DNA from: Cryptomeria japonica
Taxonomy: Eukaryota; Streptophyta; Pinopsida; Cupressales; Cupressaceae
Length of the DNA stretch: 64,000 bases
Reading direction: 5' to 3'
NCBI RefSeq assembly: GCF_030272615.1
Contig: NC_081408.1
Span: forward strand, 404,867,389-404,931,388
Part shown: positions 34,504 to 45,478 of the stretch, piece after piece
Layout: each line of letters starts with the position of its first letter
How positions within the stretch are numbered: the first letter of the stretch is position 1
Position numbers and translations under genes: made by a program
Notes under the pieces: model-generated
The model's input: only the letters and a program-made list of their open reading frames with translations
Told to the model about the DNA's origin: nothing
Database searches by the model: none

Positions 34504-35372
34504 CCCCCCCTGAATGCACAACTGAGGAGAGAGGCAAAAAAGATGTAGGAAAAAAACATGCAAAGATGAATGCAATATGGGTCTTGACATAAAGCCTGAT
34601 GAGGTACCCATGAACAAACATGCAAGTTTCTTAGAAACGGAGCAAAGGAGAAAACCCAGTGGGAACAAAACTCCTCTCCAAAAGGGAAACAAAAGACGAG
34701 CATGAAGAAACATTGAAGCATGAAGAAGTTGCAAACACTACCGTAGAACGACTGCTATGATGTTGAAAAAAGAACCTCCAGAAATAGGAATTCAAGAGTG
34801 CCCATATGGTAAGTATTCCATCTCACTAAAATGCATGGGTAACCAACCACTGCATCTCCTTAGTACATATGAACAAGTACTGAATACATATAATCTCCAA
34901 CGCAAAACCAAGGAAGCATTAGCACCAACAGTAGAAACCCCCCCATAATGCTGACAAGGGAGAGGTATGACAAGTACTCTGAATCTAAATGCTATTCTCC
35001 ATGATGCTGGAAAAAGTGGAGATCTGAGACAAGAAAGGCAGAGCTCAGATAACAGGAAGGGCAGAATAGGACAAAAAAAGAACTGTTGACTTCAGAAGAA
35101 AGAGATAGTGGTCTTGTAATCATTTTGCAAAAATAGACCTAAGATATGGATAGAGCTCTAAATCATCTTTTCGACGATCATTTGCAAAAAATGGAGTCCA
35201 AATGCACAAGATATGCCCCCGGGAGTGTAAACAAAAACATCTGACTTGAACGGGCAAAAAAACCTACAAAATGAAAAATCACAAAAAATACTTCCATATC
35301 TAGATCGGTCTTGGAAAGAGCTTTCCAACGATATATGGTTTGTTAAAAAACGCCTTCATTTTCTCAAGTTAG

Positions 35373-37008
35373 TGTAGCGTCGTAAATTGTACGCACTTGC
35401 TAAAGCAATACAATTTCACACCTGGTTTAGCACCCGCCTTGGCGCATTTTGCATTTTGCATTGCATTTCCCCTTTAGCACTTAATTAATCAAATTAATTA
35501 GGTCTAAGGTCCTATTTCATCATCTTCCACATTATAAAGTTGGGCCCTTTCATTAAAGTGTGCCCTTTTCATTTTATTCTTCCAATACACCATTTAATCA
35601 AAAACCCTAATTAGGTCCTATTTTGAACTTGGGGGCTTGATTTCGGGGGTCAAAACATCTCGAAATCAGCTGTAACTTCGGGATTCTCTCTAAAATCATG
35701 ATATCCGACGGCCCTGAAAATTTGGTGAAAAGTTGTCGGGACCATGGTGCCCGGCGTGCACATGGTCCCGGACATTTTTCCCGAAATTTTAGGAGCGCGA
35801 TCCAATCATAAAATAAAGCTTAACCCCAAGAAATTGGTGGGAGATTCAATCTCTAGGTCGGCCAAAAGTTGAAATTAAGACCTAGGGTTTCATATATAAG
35901 AGCTCTCTTTCTTCATTTGAAAGGATCCGAATTTTGGTTTCAAGGGCCTTCTATGCAGCAAAAGAGCAGATCTTTGAAGACTTCAACAACATTCAACATC
36001 CATCAAGCATCCATCAATTTCATTCATCCATTTAGGGCTTTGAAGACATTGAAGAGCAATAGGGGATCACCGACTGAAGATTGGCTTGTAGCCCTCCCTT
36101 GGGGTTGGGTATGATTTCATGTTGTTTTCATGTCTTTGCATAAGCCTCATTATATCATTTGTATTCATGCTTTAGATCACTTTGCATCTTGATTTGGAGC
36201 ATTTACATTATCATTTACAAGCAATTAGGGTTTACTTTCTAGGTTGCTCTAGTTTGCTTACTTGCATTTTAGGATCTTGCACACACACAAGGTCTACACA
36301 CACATTACTTTTACAATACAACTTGGCTATTCATGGAGGTGGAAATCACCAAAGCGGGGGTTTGACTAAGGCAAAACCCTATATAGCCGCCCACAACACC
36401 TTTTCAGATATAAGTGCAGATTTCGGGATTCAGACGACGCCGCAAGTTGCAGATCCGAAAGAAGCAGACTGAGACAGAACAACCACCAAATTGCAGAGCA
36501 AAAGACCAAGACAGGGGTGTGGGGCGCCCTGGTCCTTCCAGGATAGGGGTGCTGGGCGCCCTGGTCCTCCTGACAGACAACAGTTTTCAGCATTTTTGAC
36601 AGCTTTCGAAGTTGCAAAACAACAGTTTCCGGAGCAGTTTCAGGGGTAGAATCAGGACAGTGGCGCCCACGCCCCCATCCCGAACATTTTCACTCAGATT
36701 TTGACTCCGGGTACACATTTTCATTCTTGTCTTATTCTTGTGTTTATAGCTTTCCATAGTTTAAGTTCAATTCTGCAATCTTGTTATTAGTTCATACTTG
36801 CACTTTGGGGTTGGGAATTGAACTTGCATCATCTATCTATCATTTGCAACAAAGGAATAGAAATCCTAATAGGTAGCCCGTGGCTCTCTCTTCCACAAAA
36901 AGAAGTAGCCAATTGTGTGATACCTCTAGTCTCTTTCGTATTCCACAAATGTGTGATTGAAAGTGAGATTAGGGCATGTTTGCTTAGTGTCACTTTTTCC
37001 CCCACACA
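35373..37008 (+). mobile_element. Solo gypsy-type LTR, 1,636 bp, TSD GTTAG
   Basis: It starts TGTAGCGTCGTAAATTGT, the same opening as the Tat LTR at 24686, and ends CCCCCACACA. It has exact flanking repeats GTTAG (35368-35372 and 37009-37013). It contains the promoter-like CATATATAAGAGCTC near 35890 and the phrase GGTTTGACTAAGGCAAAACC also found near the end of the LTR at 24686. It is non-coding; short open frames inside are not genes. Confidence 0.82.
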
Positions 37009-37013
37009 GTTAG

Positions 37014-37753
37014 AGTGAAAAAAGCAACCCCCTGTCCAAAAAAAACACTTCAAAGGAGAGTTGGTGGCTTTGCCTAGTGGAGGTCTAACAGAGGTGGCAT
37101 GGCAGTGGTGCTTGGGCAGCTCGGTGGTTGGATCCAGATGGCGGTGCGGTGGTGGGAGACGACCAACTACTAGTGGGTTGCAAGCCACTAGCGGGCTGCG
37201 CATAGGCGGTGGTCGAAGCTGCTGGTGGTTTGAGTACCGATGATGAGCGAAGCCACTGGCGGTGAAGCCCATAGTGGTTATGAAACCGCTTGCGGGGAGG
37301 ATGGTAGCGGTTTTTGTAGAGCCTCGACCTCGACTTGCTGTGAAACTGCCTAAAGTTTTTTAATTTTTTGATAGGGTCATACGGTCAGACTGTACGACCT
37401 AGAAATCAAATTATTTTTGCCTCAGAGGTTCCCATCACCCAATATAGGAAAATTATATATCAAAATTCATGGAATCAACCTTCTGAATCCAACCATGAGG
37501 TCCTTTTGGGGCTAAAATGCTCTGAATTTTTTAGGTACCCTTTGGAATAAAGAAAACCCTTAAACTTCGAACCCTTACAAATTGGACTCTGTGTATCCGA
37601 TTTCATTGAAACAAAAGGCTATCCTGACTTTGTCAAGCCCTCTGGAACTGATTGTGCACTCCACATTAACCCAAGATGTATGTTTTGTTGTGTATTCAAA
37701 TAATCTAAAAAAAAAAGCAAACAAAAATCTTCAGATCTGGAGCTCTGATACTA
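37014..37753. other. Interior of non-autonomous element, G-rich block
   Basis: No coding domain. The 37061-37290 part is unusually GC-rich, built on GGTGG/GGCGG words, and opens short frames on both strands by composition alone. The last 15 bases are the primer-binding site. Confidence 0.6.
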
Positions 37754-37769
37754 TGTTACAATTCATGAA

Positions 37770-38939
37770 TGTTGGCATTTTTGATGATTATGTTGTGATT
37801 GTCATTGATGGACACACACTTGCTATGAGATCATTTTTTGTATGTATGAGTTATGCTCAATCGGTATTATGTTATAGTCTTTAGACTATCGGTGTCTTGC
37901 AGAAAGTGTTTACCAATCTCAAGCGGTTCGAGGATCTCAAGCGGAACGGAGCAAAGGAACTAGAAGCGACAATTATCATTTTCCCAGTCTTCATTTCTGT
38001 CAACTAGTAATCTGTTTAATAGTCAAATCGGTATTACTCTGAGTTACCAACCGATAATCGATAAAGTTGTATAAACTGGTAATACTCTGTGATGAGTTAC
38101 CAACCGGTATATCTTTGTGATGAGTTACCATCCAGCGACACTTTGAGGGTGATTTTGTGCCGTGTTACCAAATGTGTCTAGATACAATGAACCTAGGAAC
38201 TTGCAATGTAATCCTATTGGACTGACATGAAATCAAATTCCTTTTAAGGACATCATGTCTAGGGTTTTAGCATGTGTGTAGCTGTTAGGGTTTGTGGTGG
38301 TTGATGAGTTCTTGTATGTGCGATCTTAAAAGAAAAGATCAAGTCTGTGTGCTGTAACAAAGTGTGGATTTACTGAAGACTGAAGTAATGCTGAAATGCA
38401 TTAGCAATGAGCTATCATGGGTCTAACCAAGCATACTGTGCTATTTTCTAGATCATTCACTTGTTGATTACTCACATCTTTGACAAGTTAGAAAGCCTTA
38501 ACCGGGTAGGTCCAAAAAAGCCTTTGTAAATCCTCTAACAAGGTGATTCACATCTGTGGATCTAAAATCCTCTCACAAGGTAGTCTTTAATTAGAATTAT
38601 CTCCTAACAGAGATTGAGATTCCTAACAGGATCTGTTCTGGTAAAGAACATTGGATGACCTTAACCGGTCTGACCTTAACCGGTCTAGTTACTATTTTGC
38701 AGATAGTTACTTGTGAGTTTCATCTCACTGTGGTTTTTCCCTTTTGGGTTTCCACATCAAAATCTTGTGTTATGGTGATTGTGCTTCTGTGGGTGAATGC
38801 CTTACTTGCTGTTTGGTTTGCATTTGTGTTAACTGGCTTGTTAGTTAAACTGTTATACCGGTTTACTGCTAGACTGATAAAGTGTTTGAGTTCAATAATT
38901 TTTGGTATACTAATTCACCCCCCCTCTTAGTATTCATCA
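37770..38939 (+). mobile_element. Solo LTR, 1,170 bp, inside the nested element's LTR
   Basis: It begins TGTTGGCATTTTTG and ends CCCCCCTCTTAGTATTCATCA; the C-run ending is common in copia LTRs just before the primer site. Its flanks are ATGAA (37765-37769) and GTAAA (38940-38944). The intact sister LTR has GTGAA at that point (34022-34026), so both flanks are one-change descendants of a GTGAA duplication. Joining across it restores an LTR of 494 bp, matching the 493-bp sister. Confidence 0.8.
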
Positions 38940-38944
38940 GTAAA

Positions 38945-39422
38945 ATGCAAATCCCACAAGTCCAATTATCTTCTGCAAGAATACCTATCACACATAAAGA
39001 GAGAATTGAATAACAAAATAAGTGAAGATAATAATAATGAAATTGATTGAATTGCTTTGAAATTGCTTGAGTTATAATGAAGGATATGACATCCTTATAA
39101 ATAAATCTAACTCTAAAGATAGAAACCCTAAATGGTGGAGTTTACAAGATAGACCAAGAGTTAAAATAGAATGCGTGAATCAATCATGTATGCACAAATA
39201 ACATAATAGACTAATTAAATGCATGAAACTTTCAAAATCTAAACACAGTTTGCTTTTCCTAGTTTGCATTATGCATGGAGATAAATATTACTTAATTATC
39301 CCTAATTAATTAATTAACTAAATAATAAATGCCAATAATTAATTACTAATTAAGGACATATAATATTTAGTGAATTAATACAATTAAGTGAATAATTAAT
39401 ATATAAGTTATTTACTCCAACA
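38945..39422 (-). repeat. Second LTR of nested element (main part)
   Basis: It continues the LTR begun at 37754-37769 and ends ACTCCAACA, followed by the CTATG target repeat. It has the same AT-rich interior (ATTAATTATCCCTAATTAATT) as the partner at 34011-34503. Confidence 0.87.
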
Positions 39423-40242
39423 CTATGAAGGAAATAGATCCAAGTTCCCCTTGAAAAATCATCAACAAATGTAAGTGCCTATCTTGATCCTTAGATGGAG
39501 TTATTCTCAAAAAGGTCACTATGAACAAGGTGCAATTTATAATTTGCCCTCTATGATTGACCATGAGGAAAGGGCTCCCTATGCATCTTACCACTCATGC
39601 ATCCCATGCATACAATTTTAGAAGGAACAATGCTAGGCAATCCATCTACCATATTTGCTTTTTGCATCAAGACAATATTATTAGAATTTATGTGGCCAAG
39701 TCTTTCATGCCAAACATTAAATCAATGGTTGTAAGCAAAGAATACTTTGAATGAGCAAACTCATAAAATTTGAATAAGTTATCATTGTCCATTTTAGCAT
39801 TAGCAATAACTTGGTTATGCTTTAGATCAATAATATACCACATATCCTTATAGAATTTGATCTTATAATCGTGGCAAAACTTAGCAACATAAAGAAAATT
39901 TAATTTTAATTCAAGAACATAAAGAACATCATGTAATTTACCATTAGGAACAGTAACATCACCAATAGCTTCTACTTTACAATAATTGTTAGCAAGTTGA
40001 ACATGAATATTCAAAGTATCAGGATGCATAGAATAAAAAAATTCTTTATGAGAAGTAACATATTGAGATGCACCAGAATCAATAATCCACTCAAGAGGCT
40101 TTGAAACATTATAACTACAAGTAAATGCATGACGAGATGAATTACCATAATTATTTCCTTTCTTATAATGAGGTTTATGTTGTTGATTTTTTTGGTTCAT
40201 GGGCTTTTTACCATTTTGCTTCTTAAAACAATTATTAGTCAC
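39423..40242 (-). pseudogene. Copia protease, GAG-pre-integrase and integrase N-terminal half
   Basis: A 184-codon frame (40242-39688) holds zinc-knuckle remains (CTYCGNDGHVTNNC spans its start), LEWIIDSGASQYVT (retropepsin DSGAS), NGKLHDVLYVLELKLNFLYVAKFC (usual LxxVLYVPxLxxNLLSV) and a DLKHNQVIANAK stretch. From 39594 down, RDRHLHLLMIF then GELGSISF is the shifted reading of the integrase core start (YFLTFIDDFSRGTW). It joins across the CTATG repeat to the half at 34010. Confidence 0.82.
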
Positions 40243-41036
40243 ATGACCATCATTACCACAATATGTACAATGGGGCCTCTTAGAATAATTATTCTTTTGA
40301 TTATTAGTAGAATTGTTATTATAGGATTTAGAAGGAAATTTATTATTATAATACTGATTATTATGATTATGATTATTATTATTGAATCTAAAATTATTAT
40401 TATGATTTTGATCTTTAGATATAAAAGAATGTTCACTACTTTTAAGAGTACCAAATTGAATTAATTTAGCTTCCTTTTGACGTAATAAATTACAAAAAAT
40501 ATCATAATTTAATTGAGTAGCTAAACTAGGAATAGCAAGTTGAGCATGAATATTAGTAATTAACTACTAAAATTGTCTAGGAAGACATTTTTTTAAGAAT
40601 GAGATGAATTAAACGTATATCATCTAGTTTAACTCCTAAATGAGTTAATTGACTATTAATAGAATCAAACTTTAATAAGAATTCATGCATGGTTTTAGAA
40701 TCAAGTCTTCAAGTTGATCTTGAAGCTGATTTCTTCGGGATTCATTTGAGCTATCATAAGTGGTTTTAGAATTTCCCAACCTTCATAGGATTTTGTACAA
40801 TTGACAATGAGAACATACAATTCAACAATCATTGAAATATCAAATAAACCAAGTGTTTCCTCATTTTGAGCCTTCCATCCATCTTGGTCGACTTGAGGTG
40901 CAGTTGAAGCAGACTCTAAGTTTTTATTAGTAGCAACATCAAAAAGGTGTTTGAAGCAAAAAATAAATGAAATATGTGTTTTCCATGAATGATAATTAGA
41001 ACTATTTAATTTAATTTTTGAAATTAAAATAGACAT
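40243..41036 (-). pseudogene. Copia gag, frameshifted
   Basis: It starts MSILISKIKLNSSNYHSW then KTHISFIF, the L.S.NY..W....... start of copia gag proteins (UBN2/Retrotran_gag). Then come EETLGLFDISM and CTKSYEGWEILK (usual A.E.W..L). The later part (40700-40243) is very AT-rich and runs through several frames; short ATT/ATA repeats there open long Ile-rich frames on both strands that are not genes. Confidence 0.75.
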
Positions 41037-41461
41037 GATAGAAAAATAAAAGATTAGCGAACAAAAAAAAATCCCCTTTATAATTTAATAAAAATTTACT
41101 ATATAAATAAAATGACAAAATTATTTAACTAATATTTATAATAATAATATTTTTTTGAGCAATGGCTCTGCGTGCGAAAAGCAGAATTAAGTCATTTCCT
41201 CTTTGCGAACATCCCTTTCCACTGCGAGGTGTTTATCAAGGCTATGGAAATCGTTTTGTGGTTCTGGCTAGTCATGCTAGGGCAGACGAATTGAGCAGAG
41301 TAAAATCTTGAACCATCAAGCAAGAAGCTTTCTTTGCAAAAACAAAGTATTCACTGGTTGATTCGGCTAGGGCTCCCCTTCCTTCGCTCCAAGGTAAGGA
41401 TCGAAATTGGCAGCCGGTAAGGCGCATAAATAACAAGGCAGAAGGGCAATCAAATCGTCCT

Positions 41462-42556
41462 ATGCGAAATCCCAACCATGGATGGAAGGAAGGTTCTGTA
41501 AAACCTAACCGGACAAACAGGCCCTCGGCTTCCGCTCTCTTTACTAAAAAGTCCATTGGCAAATTACCTAAAGCTAGTCCCAGCGGGATAATCATTGATA
41601 TTGATTCCCAAACATTGGATATGTATCAAATGCATTGCAACGACATAATGTTTTTTGCACGATGGAAAGGTTGGGGGATCCCGACTGAACAAATTGCTAA
41701 CTGGGTGGTGTCTTCTCTCGATAACCAGGTAAAAATTGACATCCTTCCTGATCAGTTCTTAGCTATTGAATGCGGTAATCAAAATTTAAGAAATTCATTG
41801 CTAAACAAGGGTTTATCAGAGTTCATGGGCTTAGGGTTTGACTGCTGGGGATGGAAAACCCTCTTTCATCCTTCTCAATTAAATTCATGCATGATCAATA
41901 GAGCTATATCACTTGAAAAAATTTCGGTAGAATTACGAAATAATGATTTTTTAAGAATTTTAGGGAACAAAATAGGTAAATTTGTAGAAGTTAAAAAATC
42001 AGCCTTAAGCTTCTTTAACCATCTTCTGATTGTTAACATGGATATGAACATTAAAACCATCGAACCAGTAACACTATGTTATGATAATCTATGTTTATCC
42101 CTTGAATTACCCTTCTACAATGGTCCTTTCGAAATTGAAAGACCAAGGAAGATTCCTTTTAAAAACACTTTCCCTAAATCAATCTTCGAGTCGAGAATCT
42201 CTCCAATTAGATTTGAGGATGGAGGGGGTTTCTCCATTGAGGGTTTTAATAATACTAGCACTAATCACCTTGCCATGGTTTTGTGTCATCAGAGATCCCC
42301 AGTTAAGACCCTATGTTCTCCGCCCCAACCACTGCCCTCTTTTATCCCCCCTATAGGTGACCCTTCTTTCGGGGATAGAAACTTGGAAGAGGGGGAAATT
42401 TGTGAGTGGCTCCCCCAGAAAGAACAACCCGGTATGACAAATATGTTTCCATCGTGCTCTCTTACCCCACTAGAGAGAGAGAACTCCTCAAAAACTTCCC
42501 CTCTGCGGAATCTCATCATTCCATCGCTATCAGAAGAAAAGGATAATCCTCCCTAA
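41462..42556 (+). CDS. LINE ORF1 protein (DUF4283-like)
   Basis: A 364-codon open frame from ATG to TAA. Residues about 55-215 form a DUF4283-like RNA-binding domain of the plant L1 ORF1 class, with MFFARWKGWGIPTEQIANWV, FLAIECGNQNLRNSLL and GFDCWGWKTLFHPSQLN. Next to it is a block RNNDFLRILGNKIGKFVEV. The C-terminus is P/S-rich. The usual CCHC knuckle is not visible, and the expected rest of ORF1 seems to run on as broken frames to about 43080. It would bind LINE RNA in the RNP. It is intact enough to be translated but belongs to a dead element. Confidence 0.65.
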   Translation: MRNPNHGWKEGSVKPNRTNRPSASALFTKKSIGKLPKASPSGIIIDIDSQTLDMYQMHCNDIMFFARWKGWGIPTEQIANWVVSSLDNQVKIDILPDQFLAIECGNQNLRNSLLNKGLSEFMGLGFDCWGWKTLFHPSQLNSCMINRAISLEKISVELRNNDFLRILGNKIGKFVEVKKSALSFFNHLLIVNMDMNIKTIEPVTLCYDNLCLSLELPFYNGPFEIERPRKIPFKNTFPKSIFESRISPIRFEDGGGFSIEGFNNTSTNHLAMVLCHQRSPVKTLCSPPQPLPSFIPPIGDPSFGDRNLEEGEICEWLPQKEQPGMTNMFPSCSLTPLERENSSKTSPLRNLIIPSLSEEKDNPP

Positions 42557-43083
42557 GACCTAGAGAAGTCTTCTTGGTAGTATCAACAATTCTCCCCAGT
42601 CTCAAATCTGAAGACCCCTCTAGGGGAAGAGGCTTGCCCTTCTTCGCCATGGGTTGACCCTGTTACAACTGTAGTATCTAAGAGTGACTGAGTGTCTAAG
42701 GAAGTGGACATCATTGCCAATTTTATAGGGTAAGAAGTAGTAAATGACCTTATGGTTCAATTGGTTGATGAAATCTGTGATGATGAGGAATTGGAAAGAC
42801 AAAGGGATCTCCTCGTTAATAATCTAGTAAATATTACTAGAGTTAACTTAGAAATAGATGAACTCTTTATAGCATCAGAGAACTTGGAAAATTAGCAACC
42901 TAACACCCTAGGCATTCTCTGTTCTGTTAAAAGCAAAGACTCTCTGGATTGTTCTAAATTCAGTAAAAGAAGGGGCAGGAGATCCCTTCCTGAATTAAGA
43001 TTGAAGGATGGAGAAGCTAGAGGTCAATCCAAAATATCTACTCTTTTTAATGTAGGGGAGGGGAAGTTCCTCCCCACAGAGCC

Positions 43084-44354
43084 ATGAAAATCATAATGTG
43101 GAATGTTAGGGGATTGAATACCCCTAACAAACAACACATCTTAAAGCATTGTATCTCTGATTCTAAACCTGACTTAATGTTAATTCAAGAAACAAAAATG
43201 AACACATTTGAGATTTCCCTCTTTGAGCAAAAACTAGGGGTTAGACAACTAAAACATTCCCTGGCCACAGGCGCCTCAGGGGGCTTAGCTATCATTTGGG
43301 ATTCTAGAACCCTTTCGTTCACACCATTAGAGATTCAATAGAATTGGATAGGAGGAGATGTAGTAAGCTACAAAAATAACCTTAGATTCAAACTAATTAA
43401 CGTATATGGCCCCATCCAGAATAAGGATAAGGTGAAGGTGTGGAAGGAACTTGAGTCCTTTCTTAAAAGCTTCCTGAACAACCTTAGTATCATTGATGGA
43501 GATTTCAATGCCATCACTAAGGCATCAGATAAGAGAGGAGGAAGTAGTAAGCTTCCTCCTTCAGCTGTAGATTTCAATCTCTAGATTAATAGGAATTCCC
43601 TGCTAGAAATCTAGACGACAGTGAATGCCTTTACTTGGAACAATAGAAGATCTGGTTTCTGTAATATAGCAGAGAAACTTGATAGGTTCTTTATCTATGG
43701 AGGGCTCTCAGAGCTAAATTACTCCCTGAAGGCAGAGCCTCTCCCTTTATCAGGATCGAACTATTTCCCACTCCAATTAAACTTATCATCCGACAATGCC
43801 CCTAAAAAATGCCCCTTCAAATTTGAGAATATGTGGTTTAGAGATGGCAACTTTCTAAACTTACTTGAGAAATGGTGGAGTAGCTCCATTTTCTTAGGTT
43901 CGAAGATGTTTATTGTTGCTGGTAAGTTAAAGCTTATAAAAAGGAAGCTCTTAGAGTGGAATAGGACCAATTTTGGTAACATCTTTGACAAAAAACCCCT
44001 AATAAAGAATGATCTCAATATGGTTAACACCGAGGTACTTGAGAAGGGGATGGATGAGCATCTTTTCCTTAAGGAAAAGGTCCTACTCTCAGAATATGAA
44101 AGGTTACTTTCTTACGAAGAGATCTTCTGGAAACAAAAATCCAGGGAGACTTGGTTGAATGATGGGGACCGGAACACCAAGTTCTTCCACAATAGCACCA
44201 AGAAAAGGAGAGGGGTCAACCGAATTTATAAGATCATGAACAACCAAGGATCCATTCTGTCTGAACCAGATAAGGTTGCGTCTGAGGCAGTTAAGTTCTA
44301 TGAGAAGATCTTAAACAATCTTGAAGGCTCCGACCTTAAGGGCCAACTCGATAT
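43084..44354 (+). pseudogene. LINE ORF2, endonuclease and linker (first half)
   Basis: It begins MKIIMWNVRGLNTPNKQ, the intact start of L1 endonucleases (WN.RGL), 3 bp after the ORF1 region. PDLMLIQETKM supplies the E in QET, IIDGDFNAI the GDFN motif, NAFTWNNRRSG then CNIAEKLDRF the TW.N and LDR motifs, and SGSNYFPLQL stands where SDH is usual, so the catalytic SDH is degraded. Three TAG stops lie in the same frame (43339, and near 43582 and 43612). The linker ends with YEEIFWKQKSRETWLNDGDRN then TKFFHNS, the usual pre-RT block. The frame is cut at 44354 by the gypsy LTR. Confidence 0.8.
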
Positions 44355-45139
44355 TGTATATGGTGAAAATGGATAACAATAATAACAACATTGAAAGGCT
44401 AAATGAATTCAACCACAAAACCCTAGCCTAACAATCAACAAAGATCCACCATAAAATATGAAGATTACCTAAGACAATGCAAATAAAACAAAATCACAAA
44501 GATTATACCATCACATGTCAAATAGGGTTTTGATCTCCATTCTTCCTATCTCCATTGATCTTGCTTGATATATTTGCTCTCAGATTTTATGTGCACAAGA
44601 GCTCAACAAAGAACGGAATGTGGTTGCAAGTAGGATCGTGGTGTAGTCAAGTCCTTAAGATGATTCATTAGAATGCATAGAACGATTAGGATTTGATAGT
44701 GAAGGAAGCATCTCCTTATATAGAAGACACTATGAAATGGAGGGATAAGATTGAGAGGTGTAAAAAGGAGGTCGGCTAGGATTAGAGGGTAGGTAGAAGA
44801 AATAATAAAATAATGAAAGAGGTAGGTAGTGTATGAATTAAGAGATGAATGACATGTGTCATAGGTAGAAAAGGCTAATGAATTAATTAAATAAATAAAG
44901 ATTTATTTAATTAATAGAAGAAGTGGGATCAATTAAATAAATAAGATATTTATTTAATTTAGGAAAATGATAATTTAAATAAATAAATGTATTTATTTAA
45001 ATGAGAAATAAGGCTAGAAGAGGATAAATGAATTAATTAAATAAATAAAGATTTATTTAATTAATAGAAGAATTAAGCTTAGCTAATTAAATAAATAAAA
45101 TATTTATATAATTAGACTGGACAATTTTGGGTGTCTACA
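44355..45139 (-). repeat. Gypsy 3' LTR, 785 bp
   Basis: Plus-strand ends TGTATATGGTG and GGGTGTCTACA. It has a TATATA-like stretch (CTTATATAGAAG) near 44716 on the plus strand and several AATTAAATAAATAAA repeats in its right third. Confidence 0.95.
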
Positions 45140-45153
45140 TTTTGCCCCTCTTT
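45140..45153 (-). other. Polypurine tract of the young gypsy
   Basis: The minus strand reads AAAGAGGGGCAAAA directly before the LTR start TGTAGACACCC. It is the plus-strand DNA primer site for the element and fixes its orientation. Confidence 0.85.
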
Positions 45154-45478
45154 GAGACAATGCGGCTTGTTGCGTTGTTTCAAAGAAGATAAGATGAACT
45201 GATACAGAGTTGCCCCAAGATGGGAATGATATGCCCCCTCGAGAGATTGGATGAAAATGTCTGAAAAGATTGCAGACAATCTCTCGATAAGAAAGACGGG
45301 ATAGAATGGACTGACTGGGTAAAGTGACAGAGTCACGGGATAATGAAGACTGACTCGGGAAACGAGGGCTAGGACAGTCTATAAGATAGACCACGGGGGA
45401 AAATACATCCTCATTGTCATCTACACCTTCACGAGATCAAAGTGCAGAGCGAGAAAAGAGCAGGAGCAGTCAGCAGCG

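Larger units (their letters stand above)
34011..39422 (-). mobile_element. Small non-coding copia-like element, TSD CTATG
   Basis: Its LTRs are 34011-34503 (493 bp) and 37754-37769 plus 38945-39422 (494 bp, split by a solo LTR). It is flanked by exact repeats CTATG (34006-34010 and 39423-39427). In minus orientation a G-run polypurine tract abuts the LTR at 34504, and TAGTATCAGAGCTCC at 37739-37753 is a one-base variant of the tRNA-iMet primer site. After subtracting a solo LTR (35373-37008), the interior is only about 1.6 kb with no gag or pol, so it must have been mobilised in trans. It interrupts the copia integrase. Confidence 0.85.

Noticed and set aside
36829..37272. 147-aa minus-strand frame
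   Set aside because: It spans the end of a solo LTR and a G-rich non-coding interior; composition explains the open frame.
40168..40464. Ile-rich open frames on both strands
   Set aside because: They come from ATT/ATA/ATG-rich low-complexity sequence in a decayed copia gag; the gag frame itself explains the region.
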